IMG/VR virus record: IMGVR_UViG_3300036770_002751
Location: 1-21,553 of that record
Reading direction: 5' to 3' (one strand)
Origin: a virus
DNA: 21,553 nt
In this document: in pieces, positions 6,882 through 13,397 of the stretch
How the letters are laid out: each line of letters starts with the position of its first letter
Numbering within the stretch: position 1 is the first letter of the stretch
The notes under the pieces: model-generated
Seen by the model: only the letters and a program-made list of their open reading frames with translations
Databases searched by the model: none
Told to the model about the DNA's origin: nothing
Program-made: the position numbers and the translations under genes

Positions 6882-7844
6882 ATGAATACACAACAAGTAT
6901 CCGATTTAAGACTTCTTTATAATGCAGTTTATGATGAAAATCTTAGAGAGCAATCAGAAGAGTATAATAATACTATTTTCGATGAGGACATAGTAGAAGT
7001 TGCAACCGAATACTTTTATACTTATGGACTCAATGAAGATGGTATTGATATTCTGATTGAAAAGGTTGGTCTTGATAATTTTGTTGAATTTGTTTATAGT
7101 CTTTCTGAAGATCTTACAGTTCTTACTGAAGCGAGAGCAGCGAAGAAAAGAACTGGTGGAAAGTCTTATGAAGAAGTAAAAGCAGAAATTGATAGAAAAG
7201 AAGCAGCAAAGAAAGCAGCAAAAAAGAAAGCATCTGAAGCAGCACAAGAAAGAACTGAAACTGAGAAAAAAGAACCAGAATCAAAAGGTGCTGATACGGA
7301 AGCAAAGGCACAACAACCAAAGAAAAGACCAATTCGTGATGCGATTGCAAGACAAGTTCTTGCTGGTATGGAGCGTCATCGTAAAGCAATGGAACTTGCC
7401 AGAGAAACTGGTAAAACAGTTGCAAAGGCAGCAGCAGTAACTCATGAGGCAGGTCGTCGTGCAGGTGAGCATGTTAAGAAGCATGGATTAAAGTCTCTTG
7501 CTAATGAAGAATTTGATAACTTTGATGTTATTCTAGAGCACCTGGTCGCAGAAGGTTATGCCGATACTAATCAAGCAGCACTTGCTATTATGGCAAATAT
7601 GAGTGAAGAGTGGAAGCAGAGTATCGTTGAAGGTGGTGTTGGTTTTACTATTCCAAGTAGAATTGATGATTTTAACAATAGAAGAGATGAGTTAAAAAAT
7701 CGTTATAAGCAAGATGTTAGTCCAAGAATTCCTGGACCTGGTGGTGGTGGTCAATATGGAGAACCACCTGCAACTAAAGCGACTGGTGTGAGACTTGCTA
7801 GAGGAACTTCAAGTTCAAACAGAGGAAAAGAAAATAAGGCTTGA
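6882..7844 (+). CDS. Late-type hypothetical protein with the EGYA/MSEEW domain
   Basis: A 320-residue protein of unknown function. Residues 1-85 are acidic and aromatic. Residues about 85-195 are a charged Lys/Ala/Glu-rich helical stretch that probably forms a coiled coil. Around residues 210-250 lies LEHLVAEGYADTNQAALAIM with MSEEWKQSIVE after it, matching the domain in the 3123-3629 product. The C-terminus is Gly/Pro-rich, ending in a serine-rich basic tail. It resembles virion-associated or scaffold-like proteins of T4-like cyanophages in general character, but this is inference. A variant late promoter precedes it, and the same 20-nt 3' element plus terminator seen after the 168-residue gene follows it. 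It separates the CobT-like and CobS-like genes. Confidence 0.8.
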   Translation: MNTQQVSDLRLLYNAVYDENLREQSEEYNNTIFDEDIVEVATEYFYTYGLNEDGIDILIEKVGLDNFVEFVYSLSEDLTVLTEARAAKKRTGGKSYEEVKAEIDRKEAAKKAAKKKASEAAQERTETEKKEPESKGADTEAKAQQPKKRPIRDAIARQVLAGMERHRKAMELARETGKTVAKAAAVTHEAGRRAGEHVKKHGLKSLANEEFDNFDVILEHLVAEGYADTNQAALAIMANMSEEWKQSIVEGGVGFTIPSRIDDFNNRRDELKNRYKQDVSPRIPGPGGGGQYGEPPATKATGVRLARGTSSSNRGKENKA

Positions 7845-7861
7845 AACCACTTTCCAAACTG
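7842..7861 (+). repeat. 20-nt 3' element, copy 2
   Basis: TGAAACCACTTTCCAAACTG starts at the TGA stop of the preceding gene, 6 nt before the terminator stem. It differs from copy 1 at 3627-3646 by one base. Confidence 0.7.
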
Positions 7862-7867
7862 TCCACT

Positions 7868-7891
7868 GGGCACCGACAGGTGCCCTTTTTT
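7868..7891 (+). terminator. Rho-independent terminator before the CobS-like gene
   Basis: Stem 7868-7874 (GGGCACC) pairs with 7879-7885 (GGTGCCC) around GACA, followed by six T. Confidence 0.9.
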
Positions 7892-7902
7892 GTGGGTATA
7901 AT
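7873..7902 (+). promoter_or_regulatory. Sigma-70-like promoter of the CobS-like gene
   Basis: Perfect -10 TATAAT at 7897-7902, preceded by GGG. The best -35 candidate is CCGACA at 7873-7878, 18 nt upstream and inside the terminator hairpin, matching TTGACA at 4 of 6 positions. The ATG is 35 nt downstream. Confidence 0.6.
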
Positions 7903-7936
7903 ATGAGAGTTCAAAACAAAACCACCTAACTACATC

Positions 7937-9064
7937 ATGCCTCGTAAAATTTCTGTGACTGACGAACAACTCATCTCCGATCTTAAATCTCTGTTTGGTA
8001 CAGAGTTCTCTGCTGGTGATGTTCGTGGTTATTGTGCTTCTAAGGGCATTTCTTATCCCACTGTTACTAGTCGCCTTGAACCTTTTAAGACTGCTCGTGG
8101 TCGTTGGAATCTTGAAGTGACGCAAGAGCGTGTTGAAGAAATTGAGCGTTCGTATCAAGCACCTGCAGTTCTTCCTGTAGTAGAACAAAACCTCATTCCC
8201 GATAAAGATGATACCTTCGTCAAGTTTGGTAACTTTAATGATATTAAAAAAATTATTCAGTCCAATCTTTTTTATCCGACATTCATTACGGGTCTTTCGG
8301 GTAATGGTAAAACGTTCAGTGTGGAGCAAGCGTGTGCTCAACTTAAGCGTGAATTGATTCGTGTCAACATCACGATTGAGACTGATGAAGACGACCTTAT
8401 CGGGGGTTTTCGTCTTGTGAATGGTGAAACTCTTTGGCACAACGGGCCTGTCATTGAGGCATTGGAGCGAGGAGCAATCTTGCTTCTTGACGAAATCGAC
8501 CTCGCTAGCAACAAAATTTTGTGTCTCCAATCCATCCTTGAAGGCAAAGGTGTCTTCCTGAAAAAGATTGGCAAGTTTGTAAAACCTGCTTCTGGTTTCA
8601 ATGTGATTGCCACTGCCAACACCAAAGGTAAGGGTAGTGATGATGGGCGCTTCATCGGCACCAATGTTCTGAATGAGGCATTCCTGGAGCGTTTTCCTGT
8701 GACCTTTGAGCAGTCTTATCCTGCTCCTGCCACCGAGCAGAAGATCCTTGAGGGGGTTGCTCTGGACTTGGGTGTGGAAGACCGCGACTTTTGCAAACGT
8801 CTTTGTGATTGGTCGGACGTGATCCGTAAGACGTTCTACGATGGTGGTATTGAGGAAATCATCAGCACCCGCCGTCTGGTGCATATTATCCGCGCTTATA
8901 GTATCTTCAAGGATAAAGCAAAAGCACTTCAAGTTTGTATTAATCGGTTTGATGATGAGACCAAGCAAGCATTTATGGAACTCTACGATAAAATTGATGT
9001 GGATTTCAAAATGCCTGAAGGTGAGTATGTAACTTACGATCTTGACGAGCAGCAAGCAAACTGA
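7937..9064 (+). CDS. cobS: CobS-like AAA+ ATPase (MoxR type)
   Basis: A 375-residue AAA+ ATPase resembling CobS, the ATPase subunit of aerobic cobaltochelatase, a known cyanophage gene. Residues 1-70 form a helical, possibly DNA- or protein-binding domain. The ATPase core has Walker A G119-LSGNGKT126, Walker B ILLLDEID at 181-188, sensor-1-like ATANT, and LNEAFLERF as arginine-finger region. CobS normally acts with CobT and CobN; a CobT-like protein lies at 4526-6673 but no CobN-sized gene is in this window. It has its own promoter just after a terminator. The second half (about 8400-8870) is visibly more GC-rich (about 50% or more in lines sampled) than the rest of the window, which fits acquisition from another source. 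A role in protein remodelling other than cobalt insertion is possible. Confidence 0.88.
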   Translation: MPRKISVTDEQLISDLKSLFGTEFSAGDVRGYCASKGISYPTVTSRLEPFKTARGRWNLEVTQERVEEIERSYQAPAVLPVVEQNLIPDKDDTFVKFGNFNDIKKIIQSNLFYPTFITGLSGNGKTFSVEQACAQLKRELIRVNITIETDEDDLIGGFRLVNGETLWHNGPVIEALERGAILLLDEIDLASNKILCLQSILEGKGVFLKKIGKFVKPASGFNVIATANTKGKGSDDGRFIGTNVLNEAFLERFPVTFEQSYPAPATEQKILEGVALDLGVEDRDFCKRLCDWSDVIRKTFYDGGIEEIISTRRLVHIIRAYSIFKDKAKALQVCINRFDDETKQAFMELYDKIDVDFKMPEGEYVTYDLDEQQAN

Positions 9065-9073
9065 TAGAATATA

Positions 9074-9096
9074 AGGAGATAAAACTATCTTTTTTC
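9074..9096 (+). terminator. Weak hairpin with T-rich tail
   Basis: AGATA at 9077-9081 pairs with TATCT at 9086-9090 around AAAC, extendable by wobble pairs, followed by a T run. It is AT-rich and so a weak terminator or attenuator at best. Confidence 0.35.
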
Positions 9097-9109
9097 TTTC
9101 CTTTTTATT

Positions 9110-9553
9110 ATGGACGACTACATTTATTCAGATACAAATTATCAAGTAAACTTTAATACTGAAGATTTTATTACCAGTATTGAAGACACATCGTTTAAAA
9201 CCGAAACTGCATCATCACTAATGAGTGTTACTAAACCTACTAATCATCTCTGGAAATATAATGAAGATAAAATTCTCAAAGATGTTGAAGATTATGTGAC
9301 CAGTACATATCATGGTCATTATTGTGGCGATGAAGAAGGTTATGCTGATATTCAAACAATTGATCTGATGGCAGCAAAGAAACTGGCAGCAGGTTTTTGT
9401 CAAGCAAATATCCTAAAGTATGGTTCTCGTTATGGGGATAAGGACGGACGTAATAAGCGTGATTTGATGAAAGTCATTCACTATGCTATGCTACTGCTTC
9501 ACTTTGACAAACATTATTCTCGCAAAGATAATGGACTGACCGAATTCCGCTGA
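9110..9553 (+). CDS. Hypothetical protein, possibly DUF3310-like
   Basis: A 147-residue soluble protein. The N-terminal 70 residues are acidic and unlike anything recognised. The C-terminal part, LMAAKKLAAGFCQANILKYG followed by RYGDKDGRNKRDLMKVIHYAMLLL, resembles DUF3310, a phage family with the pattern GNxxKYxxRxGxKxxxxxDLxKAxWYL that includes T7 gp1.7-like proteins linked to nucleotide metabolism. The resemblance is partial and by eye. It lies 45 nt after the CobS-like gene and ends just before gp45, so it is probably co-transcribed with the clamp. The upstream leader contains an AAGGAG-type purine run at 9073-9078, which is too far from the ATG to be its ribosome binding site. Confidence 0.75.
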   Translation: MDDYIYSDTNYQVNFNTEDFITSIEDTSFKTETASSLMSVTKPTNHLWKYNEDKILKDVEDYVTSTYHGHYCGDEEGYADIQTIDLMAAKKLAAGFCQANILKYGSRYGDKDGRNKRDLMKVIHYAMLLLHFDKHYSRKDNGLTEFR

Positions 9554-9576
9554 TTATGAAAATTCAAAACAAAACT

Positions 9577-10242
9577 ATGAAACTTTCTGACAACACCCTG
9601 ACTATTCTTAAGAACTTTGCTGGTATTAACAACTCTATTCTTGTAAAGAAAGGAAACAAACTTCGCACTATTTCTGTCGCAAAAAACATTCTGGCAGAGG
9701 CAGATATTACTGAAGAGTTTCCTCGTGATTTTGCCATTTATGATCTGAATCAATTTCTAAATGGTCTGAGTCTTCATAATGATCCTGATTTGGATTTTAA
9801 AGAAGATTCTTATCTAAGTATCAAAGAAGGTAAGCGACGTGTAAAGTATTTCTTTGCAGATCCTAATGTGATTATTTCTCCTCCAGAGAAAGAGATCAAT
9901 CTTCCTTCTAAAGATGTTTGTTTTCAGTTGGATAGCACTTCTTTGGAAAAACTGGTGAAGGCTGCAGCAGTTTATCAACTCCCTGATCTCTCTGCTATCG
10001 GTGAAGCGGGTGTTATTAAATTGGTGGTACGCGATAAGAAAAATGACACTTCTAATGAATATGCTATTGTTGTTGGTGAAACTGATTCTGAATTTACGTT
10101 CAACTTTAAAGTTGAAAACATTAAGATCATTCCTGGATCCTATGATGTGGTTGTGTCAGAAAAATTACTGTCACAGTTCACGAATTCCAAGTACAATCTG
10201 AAGTATTATATTGCCTTGGAACCAGACTCTTCCTTTAACTGA
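9577..10242 (+). CDS. 45: gp45, DNA polymerase sliding clamp
   Basis: Trimeric sliding clamp that tethers gp43 to DNA and, in T4, also activates late transcription. Clear T4 gp45 landmarks are MKLSDNTLTILKNFAGIN at the start, AIYDLNQFLNGLSL, a FADP segment, and a C-terminal IALEPDSS like T4's VALEADS. The length is about 221 residues, close to T4's 228. The ATG at 9577 is chosen because it aligns with the T4 N-terminus; an in-frame ATG at 9556 would add seven residues. Neither start has a clear ribosome binding site. The stop overlaps the next start (TGATG), so downstream translation is probably coupled. Confidence 0.94.
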   Translation: MKLSDNTLTILKNFAGINNSILVKKGNKLRTISVAKNILAEADITEEFPRDFAIYDLNQFLNGLSLHNDPDLDFKEDSYLSIKEGKRRVKYFFADPNVIISPPEKEINLPSKDVCFQLDSTSLEKLVKAAAVYQLPDLSAIGEAGVIKLVVRDKKNDTSNEYAIVVGETDSEFTFNFKVENIKIIPGSYDVVVSEKLLSQFTNSKYNLKYYIALEPDSSFN

Positions 10243-10673
10243 TGGATTTTCTTCTTTATCTTTCTCCCCAAGGAATGGAGATCTATAATATGATCTCCAA
10301 AAAAATTCGGGTAGTTGAAAATGCGCCAATATGTCGAAAACATGACATATTTGGTTGGTATGACAATCGATCAAAAACTATAATATTTTGTACTGATAGG
10401 ATTCTTTCAAAACCAAATCCTCATTACAATTTTAATATGGTTTTATTTCACGAATCTGTTCATGTTGCTCAGGCATGTAAACAAAATATGAGAGAAATTA
10501 AAGCATTAGGAATTTCTCCATCTATAATGAGTCTTTCTGAAAATTTGGAAAAAGATTTAAAGATTTCAGTAAAGAACTTTGGTTCCTCTATTGTTAATAT
10601 GGAAAGAGAGGCATTTTGGATGGAAACTAAACCAGATAAAGTAAGATATGTAGTTCAAAAGTATTGCTTCTAA
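10242..10673 (+). CDS. Hypothetical mini-protein with HExxH zinc-protease-like motif
   Basis: A 143-residue protein directly coupled to gp45 (TGATG overlap). It contains FHESVHVAQ, an HExxH zinc-binding motif, and a later NMEREAFWME stretch whose glutamate is at a plausible distance for the third ligand, giving a compact gluzincin-like metalloprotease pattern. There is no signal peptide or membrane segment, so it would act in the cytosol. Its substrate is unknown; it might process a phage or host protein. HExxH also arises by chance, so protease activity is inference. The 3' end overlaps the next gene's start by one base. Confidence 0.75.
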   Translation: MDFLLYLSPQGMEIYNMISKKIRVVENAPICRKHDIFGWYDNRSKTIIFCTDRILSKPNPHYNFNMVLFHESVHVAQACKQNMREIKALGISPSIMSLSENLEKDLKISVKNFGSSIVNMEREAFWMETKPDKVRYVVQKYCF

Positions 10674-11191
10674 TGAACATCTTCGTAACTTCTCCCTGGC
10701 CTGCTGAGAGCGCCATTTGCCTGCCCGACAAGCATATTGTCAAGATGCCCCTAGAGTGCTGTCAAATGCTCTCTATTGTTGCCTCTGACAAGTGGGGGCA
10801 TGGGTACGGTACTCTTCCTAAGGCAGATGGAACCCCATACAAGACCGAGAAAGGAGCATTCCGCAATCATCCTTGCACCAAGTGGGCACTGGAGAGCATC
10901 CATAATGCCTACTGGTTAATTAAGTGGGGACTAAACTTGTCAGATGAATATTGCCTGCGGTATAATAAAACTCACTCATGTTATAAGACTCTTGTGGATG
11001 CATATTACTTGTTTCCCAAAGGTAAGATTACAGAAGTGACTCCATTTGCTCGTGCTATGCCTGAGGAGTGGAAGTTTGACGACACTATTGATACATTTGA
11101 AGCATACAAAAGGTACATCGCATCCAAACCTTGGGTGTCTGAAAACTATCTTCGTATGCCGTCAAGGCGACCTTCTTGGTTAGATAAATAA
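10673..11191 (+). CDS. Conserved phage-type hypothetical protein (MNIFVTSPxP...DKHIVKM family)
   Basis: A 172-residue protein starting MNIFVTSPWP, with DKHIVKMPLECCQML near residues 18-33, then NHPCTKWALES and a C-terminal MPSRRPSWL. I recognise this as a pattern widespread in phage proteins (short N-terminal strand, DK-x-VVKM-x-LE helix, NHPC-x-W-x-RES helix) but know of no established function. The ATG at 10673 is preferred over a TTG at 10664 because it follows the previous stop with one base of overlap. The 5' half is markedly GC-rich compared with neighbours (33 of 60 bases in 10681-10740), which suggests a different origin. No membrane or signal features are seen. Confidence 0.75.
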   Translation: MNIFVTSPWPAESAICLPDKHIVKMPLECCQMLSIVASDKWGHGYGTLPKADGTPYKTEKGAFRNHPCTKWALESIHNAYWLIKWGLNLSDEYCLRYNKTHSCYKTLVDAYYLFPKGKITEVTPFARAMPEEWKFDDTIDTFEAYKRYIASKPWVSENYLRMPSRRPSWLDK

Positions 11192-11200
11192 TGGTGCCTG

Positions 11201-11267
11201 GTTTGTTCGCACTTTTCAGGTGGGAGAGTAAAAATGCTCTCCCTTATAAATAGTAATGCGAACAAAC
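11201..11267 (+). promoter_or_regulatory. Nested inverted repeats around the late promoter of the second GIY-YIG gene
   Basis: Outer arms GTTTGTTCGCA (11201-11211) and TGCGAACAAAC (11257-11267) are perfect 11-bp complements. Inside is a 9-bp hairpin, 11222-11230 with 11235-11243 (GGGAGAG...CTCTCCC), loop AAAA. Read-through RNA could form the full structure; RNA begun at the enclosed late promoter could not. Confidence 0.75.
11245..11252 (+). promoter_or_regulatory. Late promoter (TATAAATA) of the second GIY-YIG gene
   Basis: Exact late octamer between the inner hairpin and the outer right arm. The expected start is near 11258, upstream of the ATG at 11280. Confidence 0.75.
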
Positions 11268-11279
11268 AACAGAGCAGAA

Positions 11280-11849
11280 ATGTATTACACTTACGCCTAT
11301 TTGCGTGAAGATGGAACTCCCTACTATATTGGTAAAGGTAAAGGAGACCGTGCATATAGAAAAGTTGGAAAACCTTGTGCTACTCCAAAAGATAAAAGTA
11401 AAATAATACAACTCAAAACAAATCTTACAGAAGAAGAAGCATTCAATCACGAAAGGTATATGATTTTTATTATTGGTAGGAAAGATTTGGGAACTGGTAT
11501 TTTATTAAACAAATCTGATGGTGGCGAAGGTAGAAGTGGATATATTCCAACAGAAGAACTAAAAAGAAATCAAAGTGAAAAAATGAAGGGGGAAAATAAT
11601 CCTCTCTATGGTAAAAGAGGTAAAGATAGTCCTCGTTATGGTAAAAAGCATACGCAAGAAACAAAGGATAAAATAAGAAATTCTTTAAAAGGAAAATCTT
11701 TTTTTAAAACACACACAGAAGAAACAAAACAAAAATTAAGTAAATTAAGAAAGGGTGAAAATAACCCTTTTTATGGAAAAAAACACACGGAAGAAACGAA
11801 GCAAAAAATGAAGGAGGCAGCAAAACGAAGAAAAGAAAAAGGTTCTTGA
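11280..11849 (+). CDS. GIY-YIG homing endonuclease
   Basis: A free-standing homing endonuclease of 189 residues. The catalytic domain opens with YYTYAYL (GIY half) and PYYIGKGKGDRAY (YIG half plus the conserved arginine), and has NHERYMIFIIG containing the likely catalytic glutamate. The C-terminal half is a run of NUMOD3-type DNA-binding repeats, for example GENNPLYGKRGKDSPRYGKK and THEET-like helices repeated three times. The ATG at 11280 is chosen because the late promoter at 11245 would start RNA at about 11258, downstream of the ATG at 11256; the protein also aligns there with the first GIY-YIG protein. It is inserted between gp45-linked genes and gp44 with an HNH-type gene immediately downstream. 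Confidence 0.9.
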   Translation: MYYTYAYLREDGTPYYIGKGKGDRAYRKVGKPCATPKDKSKIIQLKTNLTEEEAFNHERYMIFIIGRKDLGTGILLNKSDGGEGRSGYIPTEELKRNQSEKMKGENNPLYGKRGKDSPRYGKKHTQETKDKIRNSLKGKSFFKTHTEETKQKLSKLRKGENNPFYGKKHTEETKQKMKEAAKRRKEKGS

Positions 11850-11894
11850 TTTTCGCTGATTGTCGTGCTAAACTAAACCTGATTGGATTTTATT

Positions 11895-12245
11895 ATGAAC
11901 AGAAAAACCGCTAAAAAACTTTTAGCAAATGTGAATTATAGTCAAGGAAGAAATAGGGTGAATAAAAGACCCGTTAAAGAAATCTTACTGACGGAAGAAA
12001 CACTAATACAAAAATATGAAGAGCAAGATGGTAAATGCTATTGGAGCGGACTAAATTTAGATGAAAATTTCAACTACATTAAACATCATCCATTTGCTAT
12101 AAGTGTTGAAAGATTGGATAATTCAAAAGGATACACTTATGAAAATACAGTTTTAACGCGGAGGTTGTTTAATCTTGGGAGAATGGCATTTCCCGAAAGT
12201 GAGTTTAAAAATGTAATTGAAACCTTATCCAAAGAATTTTCGTAA
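11895..12245 (+). CDS. HNH-type endonuclease
   Basis: A 116-residue protein with the layout of a small HNH-type (beta-beta-alpha metal) nuclease: CYWSGL near residue 48, a histidine pair KHHPFAISVERLDNSKGYT corresponding to the H and the D/N positions, and YENTVLTRRLFNLGR supplying the conserved Asn. Only one Cys of the usual zinc knuckle is visible, so the metal-binding details are uncertain. The ATG at 11895 is preferred over a TTG at 11883; there is no good ribosome binding site. It lies 45 nt after the GIY-YIG gene and 4 nt before gp44, a typical position for a free-standing homing endonuclease beside the gene it targets. Confidence 0.75.
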   Translation: MNRKTAKKLLANVNYSQGRNRVNKRPVKEILLTEETLIQKYEEQDGKCYWSGLNLDENFNYIKHHPFAISVERLDNSKGYTYENTVLTRRLFNLGRMAFPESEFKNVIETLSKEFS

Positions 12246-12249
12246 TATT

Positions 12250-13194
12250 ATGGCAAGTGAATTTCTTCTTACTGAAAAATACCGTCCTCAAGTAATTGAG
12301 GATTGTATTCTTCCCGATGATACTAAAAAAACATTTAAGGAGTTTGTAGATAAGGGGGAGATTCCAAACCTTCTTCTCGCCGGACCTCCTGGTATTGGTA
12401 AAACCACAATTGCAAAGGCACTATGTAACGAATTAGGAGCAGATTATTATGTCATCAACGGATCCGACGAAGGACGTTTCTTGGATACTGTACGGAACCA
12501 AGCAAAGAACTTCGCTTCGACCGTCTCACTTACGGGATCTTCTAAACACAAAGTCATCATCATCGATGAGGCGGATAACACAGGCAACGACGTTCAACTC
12601 CTACTACGGGCGAATATTGAGGCATTTTATAACAACTGCCGATTCATCTTCACCTGCAACTACAAGAACAAGATCATCGAACCCCTCCACTCACGATGTG
12701 CCGTCATCGACTTCACAATTAAGGGAAAGCAAAAAGCACAACTTGCAGGAAGTTTCTTTAAACGACTTCAACAAATCTTGGATGCGGAAAAAATTGAGTA
12801 TGATCAAAAAGTCGTTGCGGAACTGGTATCAAAACATTTCCCTGATTTCAGAAGAGTTCTAAATGAAATTCAAAGGTATTCTACGGGTGGTAAAATTGAC
12901 TCTGGTATCCTTGCAACTTTCTCTGATGTATCTGTAAATGAACTTATCAAATCACTCAAAGACAAAAATTTCACAGAAGTTCGTAAGTGGGTGGTCTCCA
13001 ACCTTGACAACGATGCTCCTGTTCTACTTCGCAGGATTTATGACGCCTGTTATGATTGCCTTACACCCCAATCTATCCCTGCTGCCGTTCTTGTTATTGC
13101 TAAGTATCAATACCAATGTGCATTCGTGGCTGACCAGGAAATAAATCTTATTGCTGCTCTTACTGAAATTATGTGTGAATGTGAATTTCGATGA
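12250..13194 (+). CDS. 44: gp44, clamp loader large subunit
   Basis: AAA+ ATPase of the gp44/gp62 clamp loader, which opens gp45 and places it on primer-template DNA. At 314 residues it matches T4 gp44 in size. Motifs are TEKYRPQ near the N-terminus, Walker A G45-PPGIGKT52, the Walker B box IIIDEAD ending at 109, the sensor region FTCNY, and the SRC motif at 148-150. The ATG at 12250 is chosen because the protein starts MASEFLLTEKYRP; an in-frame ATG upstream lies inside the HNH gene. Bases about 12450-12720 use C-ending and rare codons (ATC, AAC, CGG, CTA) and are about 46% GC versus about 36% on either side, although the frame is intact. Confidence 0.95.
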   Translation: MASEFLLTEKYRPQVIEDCILPDDTKKTFKEFVDKGEIPNLLLAGPPGIGKTTIAKALCNELGADYYVINGSDEGRFLDTVRNQAKNFASTVSLTGSSKHKVIIIDEADNTGNDVQLLLRANIEAFYNNCRFIFTCNYKNKIIEPLHSRCAVIDFTIKGKQKAQLAGSFFKRLQQILDAEKIEYDQKVVAELVSKHFPDFRRVLNEIQRYSTGGKIDSGILATFSDVSVNELIKSLKDKNFTEVRKWVVSNLDNDAPVLLRRIYDACYDCLTPQSIPAAVLVIAKYQYQCAFVADQEINLIAALTEIMCECEFR

Positions 13195-13397
13195 ACCCTT
13201 ATAAAATTGATTATAAATCCTTAAAGGAGAATCCAGTCAAAACAACTCCTGAGAATGTCAAAGAAGCGAACGAAGGTCTCTTTCGTGCTAAAATGACTCT
13301 TCCTGCTGCCGCAAAACATTGTGGTATGACGCAGAAAGAAATGAAACTTACCTTTTTTGAGTACCTTAAGTACAACAAACCTGATTATGAACTCTAA
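13191..13397 (+). CDS. Small hypothetical protein
   Basis: A 68-residue protein overlapping the gp44 stop by ATGA. Residues about 30-60 (LFRAKMTLPAAAKHCGMTQK) have a pattern suggestive of a helix-turn-helix, with AAAKHCGMT in the position of the turn and recognition helix. The rest is charged and soluble. No family was recognised. Its position between the clamp-loader genes suggests a small accessory or DNA-binding factor, but that is inference. Confidence 0.75.
   Translation: MNPYKIDYKSLKENPVKTTPENVKEANEGLFRAKMTLPAAAKHCGMTQKEMKLTFFEYLKYNKPDYEL

Noticed and set aside
7751-9055. Long minus-strand open frame (434 codons) opposite the CobS-like gene
   Set aside because: It mirrors the codon pattern of a well-supported AAA+ gene, has no recognisable domain, and no minus-strand gene occurs elsewhere in the window.
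11883-11894. TTG start for the HNH-type gene
   Set aside because: An ATG lies four codons downstream; TTG starts at 10664 and 13357 were rejected for the same reason.
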